A model generated the notes under the pieces. It saw only the letters and a list, made by a program, of their open reading frames with translations. It did no database searches and was not told the DNA's origin. 64,000 nucleotides of DNA from Lingula anatina. Its lineage: Eukaryota; Brachiopoda; Lingulata; Lingulida; Lingulidae. Shown piece by piece: positions 12,721 to 23,557 of the stretch. A program made the position numbers and the translations under genes. The first letter of the stretch is position 1. Each line of letters opens with the position of its first letter. Location of the stretch: positions 1,107,619 through 1,171,618 of the forward strand of contig NW_019775413.1 in the NCBI RefSeq assembly GCF_001039355.2. Direction: 5' to 3'.

Positions 12721-13421
12721 CTAGTTCAGTTAAGCCTCGGTCACAACCGGAAGCACAAATTTTAATACCGTACGTCCCCTACGAATTTTGGGTGCAGTGG
12801 AGGCCGTGGAGTTCGTAGAGAATTAATTACAGTTTAGAGAATTAATTACAGCTTTGGAAGTAACTGGCTCGCGCTGCCAGTAATTACGCCGCGGGATATT
12901 CAGGGCACAGACCGTGATCACAAGATATACCGCGAATAGAAAATAGATTTTTAGAAAATAGACTTTCCATGTGAACGAAGCCTTATGTGGAGATGAAGTC
13001 GCATTTTATCCTATGGAGTCCATTTGTCAGTAAAATCAGGGCATTTATCCCATGAAGTGGTAATATACCATGAAGTATCTTAACACACGACTTTGGGGCG
13101 TACGCGGATAGTATACCTTTAAATAGTATTTCCTCACTTTGTCACAACAATACTCTTGTTGGGGTACCCTATTTATATCACTGCACTACATTTGCCAGAT
13201 GCTTATAAACGATCGTGCGGAAGGATAGTGGAAAACCTTTATATGCAGCCTTTGGTCTCAACAACAAGGAACAAGTTAAGATCAACCTCAACGGTGCTAA
13301 AAACTAACATGATCTATTAAGGCTTTTATAACGTATTTCGCGTTACTGAGCGCGTGCTTATCTGATTGCGTCAGTTGAAACGATTGCGACTGCTGAGCAG
13401 CCACCAACCTTCCTTAACAAC
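12721..13421. other. Spacer between R1 and the direct duplication
   Basis: No ORF, RNA gene or repeat match was recognised here. It is not shared with the left flank of the second duplicate (17,568-18,910). Confidence 0.5.
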
Positions 13422-13477
13422 TGTGCTCTCCCCTAAAAACCTTTTGCTGGCATTACTGTTCAACGCAACAGTTGCGT

Positions 13478-13633
13478 CAGGCCCGTGGCCAAGGGTGTTC
13501 GGGAGTTCGGGTTTTTGCTGGAAAAAGGTCCACCTAGGGTAAATTTGATCTAGGTAAATTTAGGTTTCACGGCAAAAGGTCCACATTTTCAGAAAAAAGG
13601 ACCCCCCCTTTTCAATTGCTGGCTACAGGCCTG
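13478..13633. mobile_element. Short TIR element (CAGGCC ends), copy 1
   Basis: About 156 bp beginning CAGGCCCGTGGCC and ending GGCTACAGGCCTG, whose reverse complement begins CAGGCCTGTAGCC. Its interior, including AAAAAGGTCCACCTAGGGTA and ATTTTCAGAAAAAAGGACC, is shared in inverted orientation with 15,477-15,655. This looks like a non-autonomous DNA transposon. Similar ends occur in hAT-like elements, but no clean target-site duplication is visible. Confidence 0.6.
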
Positions 13634-13734
13634 AGTGGTATCACTCATTGTCCTGGGCTGGCTTTCACAAAACTTTCACATTTAAAAAATGATAGGCCTT
13701 TCCGAGTTTCGCGATAAGAAACTACTTTCTGCCA

Positions 13735-15160
13735 AAATCGTGTCACAAAAAGATCCAACCTTAAGTTAATCTCTTTTCCACTTATATCTAGGCAGCAGCC
13801 TGTTTCACAGATCCACACACAGCGATGCCGCATTATATTTTTCATTACCGTATGTGGATTTGGGGTATCTGAAATTCCTTTATCCATTCTTCTTTTTTTT
13901 TTTTACTAAATCTCTAATAACTCGTGCAAAACCAGGAATAATCCTAGAGCCTTGTAGAGTAAAACTTTCAAAGGCTGCATTTTTGGCTGTTTATGTATAC
14001 ACTGTCTTATCATTTTCATTTCCAAAATGAAAATTTAAAAAACGAACTGATTTCCGTATTTCCATTGAAACGAAAATGGTAAAATGAACGTTTTAGATTC
14101 TTTAATGTCTTCACAGAAGGAGAAAAATGGTCTATAATCTAATATATTTCACCCTCTTGATATATTGTATTGCAAACCAGTGGATAGTTCTATTTTCTAT
14201 CACGGCACTAAGGCTCTTATGGGCCGTGGTAATCTTTTACACCTTTATGGTTTATCTCTTACATATCCCATGTTTATTTTTAAAAAGTATTTTCACAAAA
14301 TAACTAAATACTGAAAAACAGACACAGTCAACAAAATATGAACATGTATTTTTCGCACACGATACTCCTAGTGCATACTCTACTCTGACCAACAGTGAAT
14401 AGTAGGGTCCAGTAGTTGAAAGTAAGAACAAGAGACATATCTAGCTATTGTACAAATTTTGCCTCATTAAAAAGGTTGGTAGCTGAGCAAATTAAGAAAT
14501 AAGTAAGTGTCGTTTAACTTATGAGCTTCAGTGTGTGTAAATTATATTTTAAGAATTCAGTTCAGGTAGTTCCACATAGTGTTCACTTACGTTCATAAAA
14601 AAGCCCAAAAGACCACTCTGCATCTCTGCCATCTAAATAGTGACCCATGTTTAGGAAAATACGAAATCTCTGTGAATTGGATAGTGAGTACAACTAAGCA
14701 TACCATTCTACGCCATTAACCTTTCAACAGCGTCGATATCGCAGGAGGTAGAGGCGAAAGGCCCTCTAACAGAATAAATCGGGGACCGTCTTCTTCTTTT
14801 TTCACTAACGTGTGTTTAAAATATTTAAATTTCAAGATAAAGAGTACATGTAAATACACCAGGAAATTCAGCTACAAACATGTCCTCGTCGGTGGCGTAA
14901 TTTGGTAACGCACGTGGTTCGAATCCTTCTTCGATACCGACAGACACGAAGACACCTGGGGTAGGTTTAGGTGTAGGCCAGGCTAGGTGTAGGTTAGATC
15001 AGGCAAAAGTGTAGGTCAGCCTAGGAATAGCCTAGTAGTTAATTCAGCTACGAGTAGGAATAAAAGTTAGAAAATCAAATAGGCCTTGCAAATTAAGGTA
15101 GAAAACCAAATAAGCATTAAAATGTGATAGATTAATAATGCTGTGCAAAAAAAAGATGAT
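13735..15160 (+). repeat. Repeat family R, copy R2
   Basis: Direct-orientation arm inside D1, matched by R1 in reverse and R3 in direct orientation. Contains the tRNA-like segment near its right end. Confidence 0.8.
14883..14930 (+). other. tRNA-like Pol III box A/B segment in R2
   Basis: GTCCTCGTCGGTGGCGTAA leads into a box A with one extra T (14,893-14,905), then a perfect box B GGTTCGAATCC at 14,916-14,926. As in the other two copies, the anticodon-arm interval is missing. Confidence 0.55.
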
Positions 15161-15476
15161 TTTAATGTTTTTTTTTCTCTGACATTCCAGTATGGTACTT
15201 GCAGGTGTAGATCAGGAATTAGTTAGGAGTAGGAAAAAGTTAGAAAAAACTATTATTATCGAAAAATAAGAAAGTAATTCAAATAAATTGCTTTTAAGGA
15301 AATAGTGATTTTTTTTTTTCAATTTTTTCTCACATTTCCTGCATGGTGCTTGGGTTAATTTTAGTGTCAACTGGCAACTTCAGCGTTTTTTAACCAGGAC
15401 TTTCAATATTGGGATCTGGACTGGGCCACACGACTGAGTAACACCTGATGAATTAGCCCATGGATACTTAAAACTG

Positions 15477-15655
15477 CAGGCCCCTAGCCAGTATTTTCAA
15501 AGGGTGAGGGTCTTTTTCTGAAAAAGTAGACCTTTTCCCATGAAACCTTCGTGTAGGACCCTGCCTAGATCAATTTCTACCCAGAGCGGACCTTTTCCGG
15601 ACAAAATGGGCAGTTCGTTAGTACCCCCAACACCCTCACACCGGCTACGGGCCTG
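15477..15655. mobile_element. Short TIR element (CAGGCC ends), copy 2
   Basis: About 179 bp beginning CAGGCCCCTAGCCAGTATTT and ending CCGGCTACGGGCCTG, so its ends are inverted repeats. In reverse orientation it aligns with 13,478-13,633. The copy in D2 is at about 21,300-21,477 and has lost the last CCTG. Confidence 0.6.
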
Positions 15656-17566
15656 ATTTTGAACGGTAACGAAAAATCTAAGTCCAAGATTTTACTCAAA
15701 GTACCTTAGGACAAAGCAATAGCAGGGAGTGGTTATTTCCCCAGCGTCGTACGCGTTATATGAAGTAACCGACGAGGATGATAGAGACAGTGTGGTGAAA
15801 ACCATAGTGGCTCTAATCATATTCTTAAATAATAAAAGAACCAGCTATGGGTCTTTTTAACTGTTCACGTTTTCTTGATTAGACCACAAACCACATGGAC
15901 AATCCTTACATGGTTTCGTTCTTAAGAAATGCATGGAGGTACAAAGTGAAGGTTCGTATAACTGAATTAAATGAAAAAAAAAAGAAAAAAGAATGCAACC
16001 TAAATTGGTAAAGTGAAAATAAAACAAATGATGATTGAAGACTAGAAAAAGGGAAAAGAAAGAAAAAAAGTAAAGAATAGTTTGTATCGTATACTCTGGT
16101 GCATTTACATGCATGTTGGACCGGTATTTAATCGTGATATTCTTCATTAATGCACCATAACCTGAATATTTATATGTGTGCAGCCTTTTAAATGTGTCAG
16201 TTTGATAGCAATATTTTTTACATTGTGAAGTTTGAAGTTTCTACTAGATGTTATGTGACATAATAATCAACCCTTTTATCACACCAAAATAAACACTCCC
16301 ATTAAGATATTTATCATACTTAGGTCACAAGGAAGTCCGGGGAGTCTTTTTATAGGCGTTGTTCTAAATATGGTTTTGGGTGTTCTTTTTTTTCTTTTGT
16401 TCATGGTCGTGTACTTTTTGAGGAACATTCTTTTGCTGTGGTATTCACTTGCCACAACGATGCGCAAAATGTGCGGATTGAACAATTGAATATGTTACGA
16501 CGATTTATTACACGCAAATAATTCTCAATATAATGTCTAAATAGTACTTACAAAGTACCACGTTTCTCTGGTACTACAGGTACGAAAGCAACATTGGGCT
16601 GTCGGTTATACTTACAAAACCTACACATCAAAAAATTTTACTCGTTCATAACTGTTAATATGAACATTACATATATGACTAACCAAATAGTTGCTACATT
16701 GATCCAATCAAAAAGTATGATTGCAGTTTAAATTGCATAACAAGCAAACATTGCACACAGGGCGATACACCCCAAAAACATCGTTGAAATCATGTCTTGA
16801 AAAAAAAAGAGAAAGTAGGCGGATTTTTTTTGCGTAAAATATACCATTAACAGTGTGCTTAGATTAAGATCTCCCACACTTGATTGAAAGCACCGTAAAG
16901 AGAAAGTAGGCGAATTTTTTTTGCGTGAAATACTCCTTTAATAAATTTTCTCGCACACGTGTAAGTGCCTGCTATCAGCTTTACGTTTCTCATTGATTCA
17001 AAACACTGTTTCAAAATTATTTAATCAAAGCAAATTAGAATTTGGACTTGATTTCATTTGACAGTCGTTATGGTCCTTCACTCTTGCTGTTGAATTACGA
17101 CGTCTTTTTTTACAGTTGGTCCATCTGGCTATTTCCATCGTGACAAATATAAGTGATTCAATGCTAATAAAAACCTGCTTTGACATCAATATTTACATTC
17201 TTTTTTTAACATAAACATGAATTCTTATGCACTTCCTTCTCGGCGTATTGTGTTTAATAGTGTGTTGACACATAATTTCATTTTAAAAATAGAGTATGAT
17301 GATTATAATGTATTTTTACGTTTTATCAGCAATTCAAATTCTTTGTGAAGTTATTTTGGTGAAAGGTATGTTTGGATGGTATCCAAGTTTTAGAAATTGA
17401 ATTCATAACATAAATTGTCTAAATATTTTGTCAGTGATTCAAATATCTTAGTATACTTACAGCTGATTTAGGTGATTAATGAAATAAGGCATAGACAGAA
17501 AATAACACGAATTATTTTCATCTTTCATCATTTTTCAAGTCCTATCTTCTCACATCACTTTTTAAA

Positions 17567-17567
17567 N
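17567..17567. other. Single-N assembly join
   Basis: One undefined base directly after the shared right end of D1. The sequence left of it reappears at 23,361-23,557 and continues there into other DNA, so this join is suspect. Confidence 0.9.
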
Positions 17568-17570
17568 TAC

Positions 17571-17690
17571 TATGCGTTAAAGAAATACGACGAAGGGCTT
17601 GGAATTGCAGATAAGCCACGAAGTGGACGTCCCTCAAAGGTTGACCTGCGCCACATGAACGTTATAGACGAGGAGATGACCATATTAACG
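17571..17690 (+). pseudogene. Tc1/mariner-like transposase fragment
   Basis: Starting just after the N, one frame reads YALKKYDEGLGIADKPRSGR, then PSKVDLRHMNVIDEEMT. The K-x-R-S-G-R-P-x-K linker after a helix-turn-helix is typical of Tc1/Tc3-type transposases. The upstream part is cut by the gap and no DDE catalytic domain follows; the open frame to 17,786 is not recognisable as transposase. Remnant only. Confidence 0.45.
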
Positions 17691-18910
17691 CAGAAAAGTG
17701 TATTGTACAGTAATAAATATATAAATCACATAAAGAAGATGATTCCAGCGGTACTTGAGAGAGAAGGTCGTGCATCAGGCTACTAAACTAGCAACACATG
17801 TAATAAAGGTAATGAGACATTGATATTTATTTGATGTATTAGCTATTTAAAATTTTCCATTTTAACCACGCTTTTGTTGATCGTGACTTATTATCATCAA
17901 ATAACACGTTATACGTGTTTTAAAACTAAGCCTGATTTGTTCTTCAGAGTTTTGTTCTAATATTTGACTTGCCTTTACTCGAGTGTTCTGTTGCAGATGA
18001 TACATAACCCGGTATTGTTTGCTCGTGTCAATAGCAATCTCTTTGCATCAGCTATAATAGAAACTTTAAGTGAGGCAATTAAGAAGGGGCAGACCGTGTT
18101 CGTTGAACCGACTAATTTGGGTGTCCGATAAGGATTGCTTGGGGATTCCCCTACCCTGTAATTATCATACGGCCTCTATTGTTCGACCATATGGGGCAGG
18201 GTTGGGAAACCATACGGCCATTTGGTAAGGGGACATTCCGGCGGCACTGTAACAAAACAGTAAAATAATGAGATAAATAAACTAAATATACTAAACTTAA
18301 TTCATGAGATCTTAACAACAAATAATTGATCTTTACATGCGTGTAAGTTTTCTCTAATTATTTATTATTTAATTTTAAAAACACTCACACTAAAACAATA
18401 TCCAGACTCGTTTTCTCCGCTGCTAACTGGCTGCTCAGACACGGCCATTGCTATCTGAGCTGGTACTGTAATTTTATTTGATAACATAAATATACATGTG
18501 CGTGTTGGTCATGAAAATGCCACACCCATACTAACATAAACTTTAATAAACACGATGTTCATAACTTATTTTACTGATTAAACTTAAGTAAACTTATGTA
18601 AACTTTTGTAAACTACACAAAATACCTCTATAAAAGTGAATTTCACTTTATTAAATACATAGATTTTACACAAGTTACACGTAATATCATAACATACCTC
18701 CACTCTGCCAGTAAGTATATAAATGACCGCGCAGAGTACATGCAACATAGGCTTTTATACAGTTGATCACATGACTAGATGAATAGATGTTACTTAATAT
18801 TGAGCAGTGTTCTAGTTTCTTCTCTAACACAATATAAATAAACATAAGAACAGCGTGGAAAATATAAAATAAAAATGATAACGTATATAATTTCTGCCGT
18901 GTCGGCAACA
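17691..18910. other. Unassigned sequence between D1 and D2
   Basis: No gene seen apart from the transposase-like fragment to its left. About 18,540-18,615 has short imperfect GTAAACTT-type repeats. If D2 is an alternative allele, this stretch may be misplaced flanking sequence. Confidence 0.4.
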
Positions 18911-20371
18911 TGTGCTCTCCCCTAAAAACCTTTTGCTGGCATTACTGTTGCGTCAGGCCCATGGCCAGGGGTGTTCGGGGGGTCGGGGGGTTCGAAAGTA
19001 CCCCATTTTTGCTGGAAAAAGGTCCACCTAGGGTAAATTTGATCTAGGTAAATTTAGTTTCACGGCAAAAGGTCCACATTTTCAGAAAAAAGGACTCCTC
19101 CCCCCCTGGGCTGGCTTTCACGAAACTTTCACATTTAAATAATGATTGACCTATCCGAGTTCGCGATAAAAACTTCTACTTCTACATTGTACTTTCTACC
19201 AAAATCGTGTCACAAAAAGTCCTTAATAAAAATGATCCAACCTTAAGTTAATCTCTTTTCCACTTATATCTAGGCAGTAGCCTGTTTCACAGAGCGATGG
19301 CGCATTATTTTTCCATAACCGTATGGGGATTTTGGGGTATCTGAAATTCCTTAATCCATTTTTCTTTAAATTTTTTACTAAATCTCCAATAACTCGTGCA
19401 AAACCAAGAATAATATTACAGTCTTGTAGAGTAAAACTTTCAAGGGCTGCATTTTTGGCTGTTTATGTATACACTGTCTTCTCATTTTCATTTCCAAAAT
19501 GGAAAGTAAAAAACGAACTGATTTCCGTATTTCCATTGAAACTAAAATGGTAAAATAGATATTTTTAGATTCTTTCATGTCTTCACAGAAGGAGAAAAAT
19601 CCCCTATTATCTAATATATGTCACCCTCTCGATACTATTGCAAACCAGTGGATAGTTCTATTTTCTATCACGACACTAAGGCTCTTGAGGGCCGTGGTAA
19701 TCTTTTACACCTTAAGTCACTGATCCTTTACGGTTTATCTCTTACATATCCCATGTTTATTTTTAAAAGGTGTTTTCATAAAAAAACTAAATACTGAAAA
19801 ACAGACACAGTCAACCAAATATTAACATGTATTTTCGCACATGATACTCCTAGAGCATACTCTTCTCTGTCCAACAGTGAATAGTACTCATAAGTCACGG
19901 TCCAGTAGTTGAAATTAAGAACAAGAGACATATCTAGCTACTGTACAAATTTTGCCTCATTAAAAAGCTTGGTAGCTGAGCGAATTAAGAAATAAGTAAG
20001 TTTTGTTTACTATTATGAGCTTCAGTGTATGTAAATTATATTTTAAGAATTCAGTTCAGGTACTTGGCGACGCAGTTCCACATAGTGTTCACTTACGTTC
20101 ATAAAAAAGCCCCAAAGACCACTCTGCATCTCTACTATCTAAATAGTAACCCATGTTTAGGAAAATACGAAATCTCTGTGAATTGGATAGTGAGTACAGC
20201 TAAGCATACCTTTTACGCTTTTGTCATGTCAACAGCGTCGATATCGCAGGAGGTAAAGGCGAAGGGCCTTCAAACGAAATTAAAAGGGTTCCAGACCGTC
20301 CAGGGATCTTCTTCTTTTTTCACTAACGTGTTTGAAATATTTAAATTTCAAGATAAAGACTACAGGTAAAT

Positions 20372-20709
20372 CAGGGGTAATCCTAGAGAGGGGTGAGAAA
20401 CGTCCATTGTTCTCGTCAGCGAGGCTGGCTTTTTTCAGGGTATGTACGCACAGACAGAAAACTAAGTATTGTGGGAACGTTACTAATGAAGCCACTGGTA
20501 GTACTAGTAGATATCAGCCCGTAGTCTTGAACAAGCGCCTCGATGACGAGTGAACAGTCAAAAACAAAAGACCCAGGTGTGGTAGTTCAACCACTGTTCA
20601 TGCGTGCCGCAACGACCAAACCTAATTGCTCCTCAAGGTCACAAAACAATATCCGGTACTGACGGCCAGGCTCGTCTTAATCATATAAGTAGCGCGTTTC
20701 CACCCCCTG
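20372..20709. mobile_element. 338-bp inserted element with CAGGGG/CCCCTG ends
   Basis: Present in R3/D2 and absent at the same place in R2/D1. It begins CAGGGGTAATCC, ends CCACCCCCTG and is flanked by the 7-base direct repeat GGTAAAT (20,365-20,371 and 20,710-20,716). Short inverted ends, target duplication and an empty site in the paralogue mark it as a non-autonomous DNA transposon, possibly hAT-type (those usually give 8 bp). No coding capacity recognised. Confidence 0.8.
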
Positions 20710-20742
20710 GGTAAATACACCAAGAAATTCATCTTCAAACGT

Positions 20743-20790
20743 GTCCTCGTCGGTGGCGCAATTGGTAGCGCACGTGGTTCGAAGCCTTCT
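20743..20790 (+). other. tRNA-like Pol III box A/B segment in R3
   Basis: Box A TGGCGCAATTGG at 20,754-20,765 and box-B-like GGTTCGAAGCC at 20,776-20,786, with the same missing anticodon interval as in R1 and R2. Confidence 0.55.
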
Positions 20791-23359
20791 TCGATACCGA
20801 CAGACACGACTGGAGTAGGTTACGTGTAGGCCAGGCTAGGTGTAGGTCAGATCAGGCTAAGGTGTAGGTCAGCCTAGGAAAAGCCTAGGCTTGGGTTCTA
20901 CCTAGTAGGCATAAAAGTAAAATCAAATAGGCATTTAAATGTGAATAGATAAATAATCCTGTGCAAAAAATGTTGTTTTTTTTTAAATTTTTTTCTGACA
21001 TTTCCAGTATGGTGCTTGCAGGTGTAGGTCAGGAATTAGTTAGGAGTAGGAAAAAAGTTAGAAAAAAAACTATTATTGAAAAATAAGAAAGTAATCCAAA
21101 TGAAGTGCTAGTGATTTTTTTCAATTTTTACTCACATTGCCCGTATGGTGCTTGGGTTAATTTTAGTATCAACTGGCAACTACAGCGTTTTTCTTTTAAA
21201 CTAGGACAGTATTGTTGCGTACATTGGGATCTGGACTGGGCCACAGGACTGAGCAACAAGATGAATTATCCAACTAAATCCCATGGATACTTAAATCTGC
21301 AGGCCCTTAGCTAGTATTTTCAAAGGGGGGGGTCTTTTTTCTGAAAAAGTAGACCTTTTCCCATGAAACCTTCGTGTAAGACCCTACCTAGATCAATTTT
21401 TTACCCAGAGCGGACCTTTTCCCGACAAAATGGGCGGTTCGTTAGTACCCCCAACACCCTCACACCGGCTAAGGGCATTTTGAACGGTAACGAAAAATCT
21501 AAGTCCAAGATTTTACTGAAAGTACCTTATGACAAAGCAATAGCAGGGAGTGGTCATTTCCCCAGTGTCGTACGCGTTATATGAAGTAACCGACCAGGAT
21601 GATAGAGACAGTGTGGTGAAAACCAAAGTGGCTCTAATCATATTCTTAAATAATAAAAGAACCAGTTATGGGTCTTTTTAACTGTTCATGTTTTCTTGAT
21701 TAGACCACAAACCACATGGACAATCCTTACTTGGTTTCGTTCTTAAGAAATGCATGGAGGTACAAAGTGAAGATTCGTATAACTGAATAAAATGAAAAAA
21801 AAAAGAAAACAAAAGAATGCAACCTAAATTGGTATAGCGAAAATTAAACAAATGAAGATTGAAGATTAGAAAAGGGAAAAAGAAAGAAAAAAAATCAAAG
21901 AATAGTTTGTATCGTATACTCTGGTGCATTTACATGCATGTTGGACCAGTATTCAATCGTGATATTCTTCATTATTGCACCATAACCTGAATACTCATAT
22001 GTGTGCCGCCTTTTAAATGTGTCAGTTTGATGGCAATATTTTTTACATTGTGAAGTTTAAAGTTTCTACTAGATGTTATGTGACATAATAATCAACCCTT
22101 TTATCACACAAAAATAAACACTCCTATTAAGATATTTATCATACTTAGGTCACAAGGAAGTCCGGGGAGTCTTTTTATAGGCGTTGTTCTAAATATGGTT
22201 TTGGGTGTTCTTTTTTTTTCTTTTGTTCATGGTCGCGTACTTTAAGGAACATTCTTTTGCTGTGGTATTCACTTGCCACAACGATGCACAAAATGTGCGG
22301 ATTAAACAACTGAATATTTTACGACGATTTATTACACGCAAATAATTCTCAATATAATGTCTAAATAGTACTTACAAATTACCACGTTTCTCTGGTACGA
22401 GAGGTACGATATTTACATTGGGCTGCCGGTTACAAAACCTACACATCAAGAAAATTTTACTCGTTCATAACTGTTAATATGAACATTGCATATATGACTA
22501 ACCAAATAGTTGCTAAATTGATTAAATTAAAATTAAATTAAAATGTATGATTGCAGTTTAAATGGCATAACAAACAAAAATTGCACACAGTTCATTGGGC
22601 GATACACCCCAAAAACATCGTTGAAATCATGTCTTAAAAAAAGAGAAAATAGGCGGATTTTTTTGCGTAAAATATACCATTAACTGTGTGTTTAGATTTA
22701 GATCTTCCACATAGGCGAATCTTTTTGCGTGAAATACTCCTTAAATAGATTTTCTCGTGTGTAAGTGCCTGCTATCAGCTTTACCTTTCTCATTCATTCA
22801 AAACATCCAAAATTATCTCATCGAAGCAAATTAGAATTTGGACATGATTTCATTTGACAGTCGTTATGGTCCTTCACTCTTGCTGTTGAATTACGACGTC
22901 TTTTTTACAGTTGGTCCATCTGGCTATTTCCATCGTGACAAATATAAGTGATTCAATGCTAATAAAAACCTGCTTTGACATCAATATTTACATTCTTTTT
23001 TAACATAAACATGAATTCTTATGCACTTCCTTCTCGGCGTATTGTGTTTAATAGTGTGTTGACACATAATTTCATTTTAAAAATAGAGTATGATGATTAT
23101 AATGTATTTTTACGTTTTATCAGCAATTCAAATTCTTTGTGAAGTCCTTTTGGTTAAAGGTATGTTTGGATGGTATCCAAGTTTTAGAATTGAATTCATA
23201 ACATAAATTGTCTGAATATTTTTTCAGTGATTCAAATGTCTAAGTATACTTACAGCTGATTTAGGTGATTAATGAAATAAGGCATAGACAGAAAATAATA
23301 CGAATTATTTTCATCTTTCATCATTTTTCAAGTCCTATCTTCTCACATCAGTTTTTGAA

Positions 23360-23360
23360 N
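23360..23360. other. Single-N assembly join
   Basis: One undefined base at the right end of D2, followed at once by a third copy (23,361-23,557) of the last 197 bases of D1. Confidence 0.9.
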
Positions 23361-23557
23361 GTTTGGATGGTATCCAAGTTTTAGAAATTGAATTCATAAC
23401 ATAAATTGTCTAAATATTTTGTCAGTGATTCAAATATCTTAGTATACTTACAGCTGATTTAGGTGATTAATGAAATAAGGCATAGACAGAAAATAACACG
23501 AATTATTTTCATCTTTCATCATTTTTCAAGTCCTATCTTCTCACATCACTTTTTAAA
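23361..23557 (+). repeat. D3: 197-bp third copy of the D1 right end
   Basis: Appears identical to 17,370-17,566, including sites where D2 differs (for example GAAATTG against GAATTG, and TATCTTAG against TGTCTAAG). It then continues into unique sequence. It therefore belongs to the D1 version. Confidence 0.9.

Larger units (their letters stand above)
13422..17566 (+). repeat. Direct duplication D1
   Basis: About 4.1 kb matching 18,911-23,359 at a few percent divergence by eye, with indels. Shared landmarks include TGTGCTCTCCCCTAAAAACC at the left end, both CAGGCC-ended short elements, the tRNA-like segment, TAGCAGGGAGTGG and a common right end in CTTTTTAAA or GTTTTTGAA just before a single N (17,567). 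The last 197 bases (17,370-17,566) appear identical to 23,361-23,557. No gene was recognised inside. Confidence 0.85.
19195..20960 (+). repeat. Repeat family R, copy R3
   Basis: Third copy of the R arm, same orientation as R2, interrupted by the 338-bp insertion. It retains GTCACAAAAAGTCC...ATGATCC at its left end, which also fits R1 better than R2 does. Confidence 0.8.
18911..23359 (+). repeat. Direct duplication D2
   Basis: Second copy of D1, about 4.4 kb. It differs from D1 by scattered substitutions, small indels and a clean 338-bp insertion (20,372-20,709). It ends at a single N (23,360) at the same position as D1. Contains repeat copy R3 (about 19,195-20,960). Confidence 0.85.
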
